Both the position numbers and the translations under genes were made by a program. The notes under the pieces were generated by a model that worked only from the letters and a program-made list of their open reading frames with translations, had not been told where the DNA came from and ran no database searches. Source: Saxidomus purpurata (Eukaryota > Mollusca > Bivalvia > Venerida > Veneridae). From it: a stretch of DNA of 64,000 bases. This document shows positions 13,050 through 25,789 of this stretch, one piece after another (the first letter of the stretch is position 1; each line of letters starts with the position of its first letter). Location: NCBI GenBank assembly GCA_022818135.1, contig JAFMSR010000018.1, forward strand, positions 17,970,595 to 18,034,594. The letters run 5' to 3'.

Positions 13050-13127
13050 TTCGAAGAGTTCAACAGCGAGAATGTTTCTTTAAAAAATCCATTTTAATCT
13101 GCGACTGTATCATGATTTAGTGAAGTA

Positions 13128-13175
13128 ATATATCGTATAGTTGATATATCGTATAGTTGATATATCGTTTAGTTG
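13128..13175. repeat. 16-bp tandem repeat, three units
   Basis: Three adjacent copies of atatatcgtatagttg occupy 13128-13143, 13144-13159 and 13160-13175. The third has one substitution (gttt for gtat). Confidence 0.9.
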
Positions 13176-13179
13176 AAAT

Positions 13180-15765
13180 ATATAGTACATGTGCTGCTGA
13201 TCTTTCGCCTCGTTACGTCATGAAGCATCGGAAGTTTAGGACGGATAAATTTAAAGTATCAGCTGTAATTAACCCATCTGTACCTATATTTTTACAACGG
13301 GATCTTCTGATTTTCAAGTCAATTTCTTTAATTAAGTAGGAGTGTTTTGCCGCTAAATTTCAACAGAAATAGCTAACAACTTAATTCCGGATCAGACAAA
13401 ATTGTACTTGTCGTCTGCTTCAGGGCGTAGCTGTTTCAAATGGTATATTTTAATAGACACTATGCACAAAAGGGTTCAAGTTAAAGGGATTTGCTCAATC
13501 TTTGTATACATGTAGATATAGAGTGCATAAAGGCGGACTTTGTAGTAATGACCACTAAACTAACTTTATACCGAAAGAAGTAAAACATTTCATTAAAGCA
13601 TCCATTGGAACTTTATCTCCGGCCTCCAGACAGCTCGTGTGGCTTGCCTATCAAATTATTATTTATTACACCATAATCCCTGTTTCTCCAAGAGAATTTC
13701 TAAAAGCTTCACTGCCGATGAGTATCATTTAGCCATGAATATGTAAATAATGTACGTAATTCTGTATATTGATTGACATTTAATGTAAGACTCCCCGATA
13801 ACTGTTTTGGAGGAAGAAACTTTCTAAGCTGATTTGGCTATATATTCTCCATCTAAAAGGGAAATCCGAGCATAACCTCTAGATTTTGTTGTCTTACGTC
13901 GTTGCCGATGCTTTTACAAAAGCCTATCATTAAGTCAAATTGGTTTTGGAATAAATAACGCACCAACTAATAGAGTCACAAAATTGCAATATAACAATGG
14001 TAACTTTACCGAGGCAGGGATTCTCGGGCATTATTTAATGGTAACAGAACACACAAAAATCGTTTAAATAGGACTGATTGAACACAAATACTAGATTTTA
14101 CTCCTTATTGTCTTGACATCAGTTGCTTTCTGAATGACATTTTGATTAGACAGGTTATAGTTAACGCGCCATAATTAGTAACGATCGGCCGAAACAGATG
14201 ACGTATTAGACGTCATATCCTTCCGCGGCACTAGATTTTAATCGCACAACGACAAATGGGTTAAAAGCCGGAAATAATGACTAAAAGAACTCATCGGATG
14301 AGAACCGATGTCTTCGCTACTCATTTGTGCTGATGACAGCCATCCTGACCGGCTGTATGCTTATTTGAAGAGCCTTAGTCGAGTCGGACTAATTGTTTGT
14401 CTAATGCAAAAGGGTCTCGACGGGAGCGAAGATGAAATCTGTTGACATTCTTCTAGTGCTATGACCGTATCCCGGAAACCATTGCAGTCTAGTGTATTGT
14501 TGAGTGAACTTTAAACTTTTCAACAACAATTTTAAGCCGATCATTGAAGGTTCATATTTCAAATGCATGCCAATAATGACCGTATTATTCAGTTGCGGTC
14601 AATTTTGTATTAATATTTGCCTATGCGAAAATGAATTGTATATGGCTTATAGAATACGAAACGTGTGTCATGTGTTTTATTCATGTACACCGCTCTCGTT
14701 CATTTTCTGCAGAAGATACAAGAGCTTTTCTTTTCTTCCTGCTGACAAAACTATTGACTTTATTTATTTATTTATAAATTCATTTTAAAGTTTAGTTACT
14801 GTCTGGTTGGAGCTACTGGAAGACAAAAAAAAATCACTTGTCAGACCCCGAGGCTGTAATTTACTGGAAACCCTAAAAAATCAACGCATTATTGAACTGG
14901 CAGCAGGCCCCAGATCGGTTTCAGATTTGACATTTTTCGCTTTCTATTTTCGGGTTTTCCCTAACTGAGAATGATTGTGAGTTATTGTCTTCTCTAATAC
15001 GTTCATGTTAGGTACTGTAAAGAATAGAATCTGTTTAATTTGAGTAAACAGACATGTGATTCTTGCTTCTGCTTTAAATTGTTATTTCTTTTGTGTTCAC
15101 GTTGTAGATAAAAAGGTCACAATAATTAAAGGCTGAAATGTTTTGAAACCTGACTCCAGTGTTATTATCATTAATCATTGATGCCCCCATCTGTCGGCTG
15201 CTGAATTGTGTATTAAAAAAGCGGGAAGTTGTTTTTCTCCGGTTTTTATCCTAATATAACATCTGCCTTAACGTTTTTGATACGTTGACGGAAACAACCG
15301 AATACATTTTCGTCTGCCGTCTGCTTAAGTCCAGACGACAAAATCATGACGTCACTGGCAGGTGGGCTACTTGAATTAAATGATTTCAGATGAGTTTTTG
15401 TCAATAGTGGGACTTGAACTAATCACAGTATTAAGAAATTACTATTCTTTGCCTGTATAATTACGTTTGGTTTAACAGGTGAAATAATTTAACGATGCTG
15501 ATGCGCGTTGGACAAATTACAAAAGAAAGAATGAGTTTATTGGACCATAATAATGACAACATCCGAATGCCAGAGGCGATTGTAAAATTTGAGGGATGCA
15601 GATAGTCAAGCGCTAGATTACTGGCGTTTTCGCCTATCTTATGATACAAAGATTTATGAAAGTGCATGTGTAGTCTTGACTGATTGAAACGTTGTTTTCT
15701 GTCGACTAATATGGTGTCAGAAACATTTCAAGTGAGAAAATCAAAGATTCTTCAGTCTGTGCCAT
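13180..15765. other. Repeat-poor noncoding DNA, candidate regulatory
   Basis: No gene, SINE or tandem repeat recognised. ATTA-containing words recur (tcaaattattatttattac near 13650, tgattagacaggttatag near 14143, gccataattagtaacgatcgg near 14170, atcattaatcattgatg near 15170), together with gc-richer blocks at 14280-14420. The stretch resembles the 10.5-12.8 kb segment. Regulatory function is a guess that needs comparison with other bivalves. Confidence 0.35.
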
Positions 15766-15769
15766 GTAA

Positions 15770-15990
15770 ACACTTAAGCTGACTTGAGATCACTGTAACC
15801 TCTCATAGATTGAGGGTCATTGGTTCGCGCCCTTCTACCGACCATGTCTCTTTATGTAATAAAGCTGGCAGTTTCTTACGAATAATCGGAGTGCAGTACT
15901 GGTTCTACCCAGGAACGATTGCTAGGTAAACTGTCCGCCTGTTAAAATGACCTAGGTTTGAACGGGCGTTAAACAACAACAACAAAGACC
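15770..15990 (+). repeat. tRNA-derived SINE, family B, with AAC-rich tail
   Basis: Plus-strand copy: tRNA-like region ending in ggttcgcgccc (B-box-like), then ctaccgaccatgtctcttt, ggcagtttcttacg, a gtactggttctac block, and a 3' end ggcgttaaacaacaacaacaaag. The gcgttaaac(aac)n tail gives the orientation and a clear 3' boundary near 15987. It is the least truncated family-B copy in the window. Confidence 0.75.
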
Positions 15991-15999
15991 TCCAAGTAC

Positions 16000-16800
16000 C
16001 TCGCAAATCAGAAGACGACGGGTTTGATATTAGGCTATGCGTATGTCTGTCCTCCACTGAGTAGGTGAATATAGGCCAAATTTCTTTTTCATTTTCTCGA
16101 TTGAAACAGTTAACTGTTGTAAACTTTAGTTTTTTGTTTGTTTGTTTGTTTTTCTCCATTCCGGACGCTTCATGCTGCGCTTACAATTTTATATTGTTTT
16201 CTGTAGTAAGTACATGTAGTGACTGGGATTTGACTGCATTCGCCCATGTCAACTTGACCTGCAGACTGCAGGTATGAACCATTTTCACAGGCTATTACAC
16301 TTCTTCATATATATAGACACCATCTTCGCAAGACATCGGCGGTTTCAAGCTTGACCTAAATCCGCGTGACAATTTGCTTGAAATTAAGAAAACAATATAA
16401 AATTTTAGCTTAACAGGTTTGATACAATTCTAGCTGACTTGTTAAGATACGAGAAGGATTACATGGTTACTGTACAACTATTTAAAGTTTCAAGAAAAGG
16501 TCTGTAAATCGTTAGAAATTAGTTAATTGCCTCTCAAGTTTATCAGATGTATCCACCTGCACGCTGGACTCGTGCTGACCTTGTTTACAAATTCAAAATT
16601 GCTGGTTAATTTCGTTCCGTGTATTTTTGATAAAGTGTGTGGGCATGGTGAGAATTAAGTTCAAAAAGCCAAAATTTGAATGTAATTATGTATGTTTATG
16701 TTCACACGCATCACCTGGGTTCAAACAGGTATCACATTATTCTATAATTTTATCTCAGTCAAGGGTAATACGTTTGAACGTTTTATTCATTTACACTGAC
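16000..16800. other. Intergenic DNA, nothing recognised
   Basis: Contains a tttg tract near 16132-16150 and short open frames only. No domain, exon series or RNA gene recognised. Confidence 0.5.
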
Positions 16801-16804
16801 TAAT

Positions 16805-16990
16805 CTATTAATTATCGATTGCGAAACAAGTTAAAATTTATAAATTTTATATTAATCACTCCCGAGACTCTCGAGATCATCCGGGAATCAACCGCGATAA
16901 ATGAGTGCTATGTTGGTCTAAGGACACTATATCATCTTGGCAACGATAGGGATTGAGCCCATGGCCGTCCGATCCTTAGACGTTTCCTCA
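16805..16990 (-). repeat. SINE-like repeat, family C, copy 2
   Basis: Blocks tattaattatcgattgcgaaacaag, cactcccgagactc, gggaatcaaccgcg, ctaaggacac and gatagggattgagcccatgg occur in the same order as in the copies at 12837, 29904 and 32755. The right end is B-box-like on the minus strand. The purine tract of copy 1 is absent. Confidence 0.65.
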
Positions 16991-16999
16991 AGGTTCTGT

Positions 17000-18985
17000 A
17001 ACGAAAAATACCGGACTGGGTTTTTTTTTCGCACCACTAATGATACCAATGTAGTCTAGTGTATTGTATTTCTGAGCTTGTAAGAAGAATGTATTTACCT
17101 TATAAGTAAATTTTGCTACATCACGGACGATTTCTTGCAACAGAAAAATATTACAATGATTATGTGCGTTTAATGTAAACGGCCGACTATCTCGAATAGA
17201 TACAGGATGTGTGCAGTGAAATTGACTATCCTCTCTTTCAAAATATCATCAAACTTTGTTATCAAAAACATTTGCAATAAAACAAGGCAATAGAATAAAT
17301 TAGTATCACATTAAAATGTCTAAAACGATGGAAACGTGATAATATCGAAGTTTGATCGGGAAGTAATGCACGCGATGTTGGCACGCGGAGATACCCTGGT
17401 TCCTCTGATTATCTGTTGCGTTGTGCAGTTTGCTTGATATTAAACAGTTACCTCCTCGGAAATATAATTTAAAAAAACCATGCCACCGAACATATAGCAA
17501 AAGCATGTACGCATACATGATTTCTTTCATACGAGACAAGGGATAAAGAAAAGAAAATATGAAAGTCTTGGATAACTTTATCAAATTATTTATTTTTTGC
17601 ACCATACGATATTGGGGGAAAAATTCCTTCAGGAATAACAAAAAACAACAACAACACCGAGCTGTGATTTCATTTGGCGCCGTACGCGTAGTCAAAGATA
17701 TTTCATTTATAACTTTCAGGGAGGTTGGGCGGGAAACCGCTTTTCTCACAGGACGATTTAATTGTTTTATTTTTCTCAGAAGCGAAATAACCATCTTATC
17801 GCTGGTGTTATGTATAAGGCGCGGGGTCAGGTCGGGGTTAATTGGCCCTTGCCGCGAACACTCAGGTGGTGTTATATAACAGTGGTGTTATTGTATATCA
17901 CTTGTGATAACACTGTAGTCGGTATCTGGCAGGTCAACTCCTTCCCGCCAGAATTACCACACCTAATGTTTGTATCGAAAAAGAAGTGATGAAATTCTAT
18001 GACATGCACTAGATAGTGAACAAACCGGAATTTTGGGAAAATAGACTTGCATACCATACGGTCGCATGGACTTGGAACAAGCTGTGAAATAAATAAACAT
18101 GCGGTGACGATTTTTCTGGAAATAAGTGAGTTCCGCGAGCACAAATACCTTAACAATAATGAATTCTAACATTCGCTCTGAGATGAATATATATGATACG
18201 CGAAACACACAATGATGAAATATGGGGGCGGGGGTCCCCTCTTATGTGCTATTTTTTATGACTCCCAGATCTTTTCTCAGTACGTAAAACTTCAGACTTC
18301 TTCGAGTGCAAGAATACTATATCTGAAGTATTCCCCAAGCACACTTCGCGTGCAGAGACCCGTGCGAGTATTTTTGTCTGTGTAAATCGGGGAGTATCCT
18401 GAAAATACCTGTCAAACAAATATGGCTTCATCTAAATTAGCTTGATACATGGGATTATGAAAACCATAAAGCATTGAGCAAATTTGCTTTTATTTGAGAA
18501 ATATTTGTTCGTGTATTGATTGAGTGGCCGATGCAGTCCATCCGTGGGCTATTTGTTTGTTTTATAATATCTCTGCTCATTATCCTCTTTTATAGATCCC
18601 TGTACTAGTCGATCGAGTAAACATATCAAATATACGAGTTGTCACATTTTGCTGTGATCTTATTGTTCTAAAGCGTGTTCAACAATAAACATGTATTTAC
18701 TGTGAATACAAGAAAAGTGTTTGTGTCACATATCTGGTCAATGATACCTTTTTTGCTAGGAGTCCCGGTGGCATGGTAAGTATGGCACGGGGAAATGTAT
18801 GCATGTATGTCTGTCAGGGAGAGACTGAAACAAGGTAAAAAAAACTGGCGACACTTTCGTCTTTACGATAACAGAACTGGGAAATTGCTCGACAGTTCAC
18901 TTTCTGGGACGTAATTTCAATGATGTTTTAAACTAACTTAGGAAACATTGTTACGTTCATTGAGGCTGAATAATGTATGTATGTT
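17000..18985. other. Intergenic DNA; one long unassigned open frame
   Basis: A 162-codon open frame runs on the minus strand from 17794 to 17306, but its translation (basic, Leu/Ile-rich, with a CCCC run from a ttgttg repeat) matches no family I know and lies in AT-rich DNA where such frames arise by chance. An acceptor-like ttcag occurs inside it. No gene is called. Confidence 0.4.
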
Positions 18986-18989
18986 AGCG

Positions 18990-19262
18990 CTTTATCGTTG
19001 ATACCTGTATCCCATATGACCAACGCCCCCAGAAGAGGTTAGTTATTTAAGGTTTTCGGAGGATAGTGCAAGATACAGAAAACGTCCCAATTCCAGAGAC
19101 ACCCCTGGTTCTTATACATGCCAGGCGTAAAGCACCCATACACGGGACATCGGTTAAAGTCTCATTCGAAAGACTGTTAGTAATTTTAGTTGGTCAGGCC
19201 CGAGAATCGAACCCGCACCCCGAGATTCTCGTGCTCTACCAATTGAGTTAACTGGGCTGACT
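18990..19262 (-). repeat. SINE family A at array left edge
   Basis: Minus-strand element with tRNA-like head at the right (gcccagttaactcaattgg and the B-box gggttcgattct on the minus strand) and a body shared with the other array copies. It differs from the three internal/right copies by missing about seven bases in the anticodon-loop region, so it is an older or independently mutated copy. Confidence 0.85.
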
Positions 19263-20684
19263 GAGGGGAGCTACATAATTGTGTTCTGTCTTCTACTTGT
19301 AGTGGAGCACTAAAGGCCATGCAAGCACAGGGGCCTAACTAATTCCGTCCTTAGTGAATGTGGCCAATAACAACGTTTGGCCATTGGCGAGCGCGTTCAT
19401 AGTGCCGACCGACCCATGAACACCAAATCAGACTGTAAAGTCTCCTTGACCACCTGTGATTTCAAGATACAAATGCTCTTGCGGTTTGAATGTACGTACA
19501 GACAAAGCTGTGAACAAAAAACACTCGTGGGTAGTAGCTTTTTGTGGTCTATATTCGAATGTGTTTCTACTATAAATGAATAGTTCACTGTTTTCACTAT
19601 GTTGTTCTTTATTCGAAGGATGATGATCTGAAACAAAAATATTTAAATTATTTCTTTGAAGACGTACGGACCTGTCACCTGACGGACGTATGATACAGCA
19701 TTAAGCTAATAGGAAAGGGAGGTAACGCTTGTACAGATATTGAACAGGATATGAAGGAGTTATCTCGCCTACTGTGCACTATAATAATAAATGTGATCAT
19801 AAAATAAAATAATATTTGTTAGGATGCATGTTTGGAGAGCATACCGGGGTCTCCTCATTAATCCCTATAGCAACGGGATATGGACCTTTATAAAACCACA
19901 AAACGAAGAGGTAAATTCACTTTCATGAGAACGACAATCCGACTTGTAGCGTTGCAGTTGAAATGTTCAGAGCTATCGGAATGTATACATTAAATTTAGA
20001 AGATACTGTAAGGGAATAAGGGTTTCCCGGACTCCCTACAGTTCATCAGATAACCACATCATTCTATTGTGATAAACATTAGCAATGGAAATCTTTAGTA
20101 ATTTAATACTGACTTAATTTTAATATACACTACCAACATTATGGCATCATTATTTATCTTCTGAATCAGAGATATAGAAAAGGTATTCTATGTAACTGTC
20201 AGAAGTAACAAGAAATAGACATTGAAAACACTCTTACCTGTGCCAGGAGTTCCGAACTCAGACTGGACCTTATATATCAGTAAAACACATCTTATAGGGT
20301 AATGGACATCATCGAAAGGGCTAGGACAATAGGACTTGGTTTATAAACTCGAAAAAGTTACCCTTCCACGGAATTTCACATTTCAATCTTCATTACGGGA
20401 TCCTGGCAATGATATTGTATTTGAAACGGATGTGTCTCTCTTGGTTACTGACATGAAATACTAAATGTAATTGTAGTTCAGACATAACTTTAAAGTAACC
20501 GTGAATCCCGTTGTGTTTAGAGGATGCCAATGTTTCCTTTTGTCTTATATAATGTGTACATTTCACATGTATACTGCCTGTTATCTTTAACTGGGTAAAA
20601 TTAAAGTCTAATTCTTGTGACATTGTTCAGGTGCTTCGCGGGAGACCGGGGTCCAATTTCGGCGTCGGGGAGGAAATGTTTTTA

Positions 20685-20870
20685 GTCCGCCTCCGTGGTT
20701 CGAGTGGTTAGAGTCGCTGACTTGAAATTCTCTCAAAGATTTAGGGCCATGGGTTCGAGTCGTGCTACCGACAATGTCTATGTGAGAAAGTTGGCATTTT
20801 CTACTGTTATTTTACTGTGTACATTTTCAACTAGGCTTCATATCCTCAGCCTACAATATCCTTGATCTGA
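20685..20870 (+). repeat. SINE family B inside array unit 1
   Basis: tRNA-like head gcctccgtggttcgagtgg...gggttcgagtc followed by ctaccgacaatgtctatg and ttggcattttctac, as in the stand-alone copies at 4440 and 15770. Copies in units 2 and 3 lie near 22818 and 24959. It was therefore present before the unit was amplified. Confidence 0.75.
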
Positions 20871-20970
20871 AATAAACGTGTTGCCGAGTTGATGGTTGTG
20901 CCTGTGAACTATGTAATTTCTTTATGTAAATTATAACTGAGACTATCCCGTATTTGTACCTGTATTCTGC

Positions 20971-20993
20971 ATATATGTATGTATGTATGTATC
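20971..20993. repeat. TATG microsatellite, short allele (unit 1)
   Basis: Only about five TATG repeats lie between catata and tcagtatttgtcc. The equivalent tract in unit 2 (about 23104-23126) is the same size. These are the unexpanded counterparts of the 420-bp tract in unit 3. Confidence 0.9.
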
Positions 20994-21109
20994 AGTATTT
21001 GTCCATGCAATATAAGAGACATTCAATAAATACAATATGGACCGTACCCTTGTTGTTATTACAGTCCCCCCATCTTGGTGTATCACATTGTGTGTGTAGG
21101 AAAGTATCG

Positions 21110-21388
21110 TTTTATCGTTGGTACCGGTTTCCCACATGACCAACGTCCCCAGAAGAGGTAAGGTATTTTAGGTTTCGAAGGATAGTGTAAGAAACAGAAA
21201 GCGTCCCAAATCCAGAGACACCCCTGGTTCTTTAACATGCCAGGTGTATAGCACCCATACATGGGGCCTCGGTTTAAGTCTCATCCGAAAGACTGTTAAT
21301 AATTTTAGTTGGTCGGCCTCGGGAATCGAACCGACTATCTCGAGATTACAAGTCTCGTGCTCTACCATTTGAGTTAACTGGGCTGACT
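21110..21388 (-). repeat. SINE family A, junction of units 1 and 2
   Basis: tRNA-Thr-like head on the minus strand: A-box-like aactcaaatggtagagcacg, anticodon-like stem-loop cgaga-cttgtaa-tctcg (TGT in the anticodon position), and B-box gggttcgattccc altered to a cggttcgattccc form. The acceptor ends do not pair, so it is not a tRNA gene. The body reads cttaaaccgaggccc, then ggcatgttaaagaacc and ggtgtctctgg, and ends in ccaacgataaaa. Confidence 0.85.
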
Positions 21389-23242
21389 GAGGGGGGCTAA
21401 ATAATTGTGTTCTGTCTTCTACTTGTAGTGGAGCACTAAAGGCCATGTAAGCACAGGGGCCTTACTAATTCCGTCCATAGTGAATGTGGCCAATAACAAC
21501 GTTTGGCCATTGGCGAGCGCGTTTATAGTGCCGACCGACCCATGAACACCAAATCAGACTTTAAGGTCTCCTTGACCACCTGTGATTTCAAGATACAAAT
21601 GCTCTTGCGGTTTGAATGTACGTACAGACAAAGCTGTGAACAAAAAACACTCGTGGGTAGTAGCTTTTTGTGGTCTATATTCGAATGTGTTTCTACTATA
21701 AATGAATAGTTCACTGTTTTCACTATGTTGTTCTTTATTCGAAGGATGATGATCTGAAACAAAAATATTTAAATTATTTCTTTGAAGACGTACGGACTCG
21801 TCACCTCACGAACGTATGATACAGCGCATTAAGCTAATAGGGCAAGGGAGGTAACGCTTGTACAGATATTGAACAGGATATGAAGGAGTTATCTCGCCTA
21901 CTGTGCACTATAATAATAAATGTGATCATAAAATAAAATAATATTTGTTAGGATGCATGTTTGGAGAGCATACCGGGGTCTCCTCATTAATCCCTATAGC
22001 AACGGGATATGGACCTTTATAAAACCACGAAACGAAGAGGTAAATTCACTTTCATGAGAACGACAATCCGACTTGTAGCGTTGCAGTTGAAATGAGCTAT
22101 CGGAATGTATACATTAAATTTAGAAGATACTGTAAGGGAATAAGGGTTTCCCGGACTCCCTACAGTTCATCAGATAACCACATCATTCTATTGTGATAAA
22201 CATTAGCAATGGAAATCTTTAGTAATTTAATACTGACTTAATTTTAATATACACTACCAACATTATGGCATCATTATTTATCTTCTGAATCAGAGATATA
22301 GAAAAGGTATTCTATGTAACTGTCAGAAGTAACAAGAAATAGACATTGAAAACACTCTTACCTGTGCCAGGAGTTCCGAACTCAGACTGGACCTTATATA
22401 TCAGTAAAACACATCTTATATGGTAATGGACATCATCGAAAGGGCTAGATGGACTATAGGACTTGGTTTATAAACTCGAAAAAGTTACCCTTCCCACGGA
22501 ATTTCACATTTCAATCTTCATTACGGGATCCTGGCAATGATATTGTATTTGAAACGGATGTGTCTCTCTTGGTTACTGACATGAAATACTAAATGTAATT
22601 GTAGTTCAGACATAACTTTAAAGTAACCGTGAATCCCGTTGTGTTTAGAGGATGCCAATGTTTCCTTTTGTCTTATATAATGTGTACATTTCACATGTAT
22701 ACTGCCTGTTATCTTTAACTGGGTAAAATTAAAGTCTAATTCTTGTGACATTGTTCAGGCAACCTGCTTCGCGGGAGACCGGGGTCCAATTTCGGCGTCG
22801 GGGAGGAAATGTTTTTAGTCCGCCTCCGTGGTTCGAGTGGTTAGAGTCGCTGACTTGAAATTCTCTCAAAGATTTAGGGCCATGGGTTCGAGTCGTGCTA
22901 CCGACAATGTCTATGTGAGAAAGTTGGCATTTTCTACTGTTATTTTACTGTGTACATTTTCAACTAGGCTTCATATCCTCAGCCTACAATATCCTTGATC
23001 TGAAATAAACGTGTTGCCGAGTTGATGGTTGTGCCTGTGAACTATGTAATTTCTTTATGTAAATTATACCTGAGACTATCCCGTATTTGTACGTGTACTC
23101 TGCATATATGTATGTATGTATGTATCAGTATTTGTCCATGCAATATAAGAGACATTCAATAAATACAATATGGACCGTACCCTTGTTGTTATTACAGTCC
23201 CCCCATCTTGGTGTATCACATTGTGTGTGTAGGAAAGTATCG

Positions 23243-23522
23243 TTTTATCGTTGGTACCGGTTTCCCACATGACCAACGTCCCCAGAAGAGGTAAGGTATT
23301 TTAGGTTTCGAAGGATAGTGTAAGAAACAGAAAGGGTCCCAAATCCAGAGACACCCCTGGTTCTTTAACATGCCAGGTGTATAGCACCCATACATGGGGC
23401 CTCGGTTTAAGTCTCATCCGAAAGACTGTTAATAATTTTAGTTGGTCGGCCTCGGGAATCGAACCCACTATCTCGAGATTACAAGTCTCGTGCTCTACCA
23501 ATTGAGTTAATTGGGCTGACTG
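23243..23522 (-). repeat. SINE family A, junction of units 2 and 3
   Basis: Nearly identical to the copy 2133 bp upstream, including flanks, so it was duplicated with the unit rather than inserted separately. The tRNA-like head retains intact A- and B-box sequences on the minus strand. Confidence 0.85.
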
Positions 23523-25247
23523 AGGGGGGCTAAATAATTGTGTTCTGTCTTCTACTTGTAGTGGAGCACTAAAGGCCATGTAAGCACAGGGGCCTTACTA
23601 ATTCCGTCCTTAGTGAATGTGGCCAGTAACAACGTTTGGCCATTGGCGAGCGCGTTTATAGTGCCGACCGACCCATGAACACCAAATCCGACTTTAAGGT
23701 CTCCTTGACCACCTGTGATTTCAAGATATAAATGCTCTTGCGGTTTGAATGTACGTACAGACAAAGCTGTGAACAAAAAACACTCGTGGGTAGTAGCTTT
23801 TTGTGGTCTATATTCGAATGTGTTTCTACTATAAATGAATAGTTCACTGTTTTCACTATGTTGTTCTTTATTCGAAGGATGATGATCTGAAACAAAAATA
23901 TTTAAATTATTTCTTTGAAGACGTACGGACTCGTCACCTCACGAACGTATGATACAGCATTAAGCTAATAGGGCAAGGGAGGTAACGCTTGTACAGATAT
24001 TGAACAGGATATGAAGGAGTTATCTCGCCTACTGTGCACTATAATAATAAATGTGATCATAAAAATAAAATAATATTTGTTAGGATGCATGTTTGGAGAG
24101 CATACCGGGGTCTCCTCATTAATCCCTATAGCAACGGGATATGGACCTTTATAAAACCACGAAACGAAGAGGTAAATTCACTTTCATGAGAACGACAATC
24201 CGACTTGTAGCGTTGCAGTTGAAATGAGCTATCGGAATGTATACATTAAATTTAGAAGATACTGTAAGGGAATAAGGGTTTCCCGGACTCCCTACAGTTC
24301 ATCAGATAACCACATCATTCTATTGTGATAAACATTAGCAATGGAAATCTTTAGTAATTTAATACTGACTTAATTTTAATATACACTACCAACATTATGG
24401 CATCATTATTTATCTTCTGAATCAGAGATATAGAAAAGGTATTCTATGTAACTGTCAGAAGTAACAAGAAATAGACATTGAAAACACTCTTACCTGTGCC
24501 AGGAGTTCCGAACTCAGACTGGACCTTATATATCAGTAAAACACATCTTATAGGGTAATGGACATCATCGAAAGGGCTAGAAGGACTATAGGACTTGGTT
24601 TATAAACTCGAAAAAGTTACCCTTCCTCGGAATTTCACATTTCAATCTTCATTACGGGATCCTGGCAATGATATTGTATTTGAAACGGATGTGTCTCTCT
24701 TGGTTACTGACATGAAATACTAAATGTAATTGTAGTTCAGACATAACTTTAAAGTAACCGTGAATCCCGTTGTGTTTAGAGGATGCCAATGTTTCCTTTT
24801 GTCTTATGTAATATGTACATTTCACATGTATACTGCCTGTTATCTTTAACTGGGTAAAATTAAAATCTAATTCTTGTGACATTGTTCAGGCAACATGGCC
24901 GCATTGCTTCGCGGGAGATCGGGGTCCAATTTCGGCGTCGGGGAGAAAATGTTTTTAGTCCGCCTCCGTGGTTCGAGTGGTTAGAGTCGCTGACTTGAAA
25001 TCCTCTCAAAGATTTAGGGCCATGGGTTCGAGTCGTGCTACCGACAATGTCTATGTGAGAAAGTTGGCATTTTCTACTGTTATTTTGCTGTGTACATTTT
25101 CAACTAGGCTTCACATCCTCAGCCTACAATATCCTTGATCTGAAATAAACGTGTTGCCGAGTTGATGGTTGTGCCTGTGAATTATGTAATTTCTTTATGT
25201 AAATTATAACTGAGACTATCCCGTATTTGTACCTGTACTCTGCATAC

Positions 25248-25667
25248 GTATGTATGTATGTATGTATGTATGTATGTATGTATGTATGTATGTATGTATG
25301 TATGTATGTATGTATGTATGTATGTATGTATGTATGTATGTATGTATGTATGTATGTATGTATGTATGTATGTATGTATGTATGTATGTATGTATGTATG
25401 TATGTATGTATGTATGTATGTATGTATGTATGTATGTATGTATGTATGTATGTATGTATGTATGTATGTATGTATGTATGTATGTATGTATGTATGTATG
25501 TATGTATGTATGTATGTATGTATGTATGTATGTATGTATGTATGTATGTATGTATGTATGTATGTATGTATGTATGTATGTATGTATGTATGTATGTATG
25601 TATGTATGTATGTATGTATGTATGTATGTATGTATGTATGTATGTATGTATGTATGTATGTATGTAT
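25248..25667. repeat. Perfect 420-bp TATG microsatellite (about 105 repeats)
   Basis: An uninterrupted tetranucleotide run with no substitution over 420 bp, in the position where the sister units have about five repeats. On the minus strand it reads CATA and yields Tyr-Ile-His-Thr translations; on the plus strand Met-Tyr-Val-Cys. The 140-200-codon frames in this interval are artefacts of a four-base repeat without stops. Confidence 0.97.
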
Positions 25668-25789
25668 CAGTATTTGTCCATGCAATATAAGAGACATTCA
25701 ATAAATACAATATGGACCGTACCCCTGTTGTTATTACAGTCCCCCCATCTTGGTGTATCACATTGTGTGTGTAGGAATTTAAAGTATCG

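Noticed and set aside
17306..17794. 162-codon minus-strand open frame
   Set aside because: No family resemblance, composition typical of AT-rich noncoding DNA and overlapping plus-strand frames; kept only as a note.
19190..19260. tRNA-like sequence that might be a tRNA gene (also at 21310, 23440, 25990, 26700, 20700)
   Set aside because: Acceptor stems do not pair and each is joined to the same non-tRNA body, so these are SINE heads; only 8063-8144 folds as a tRNA.
19066..23895. Repeated small proteins of 61-92 residues present two or three times
   Set aside because: They recur because the DNA unit is tandemly duplicated; frames on both strands are equally preserved and no domain is visible.
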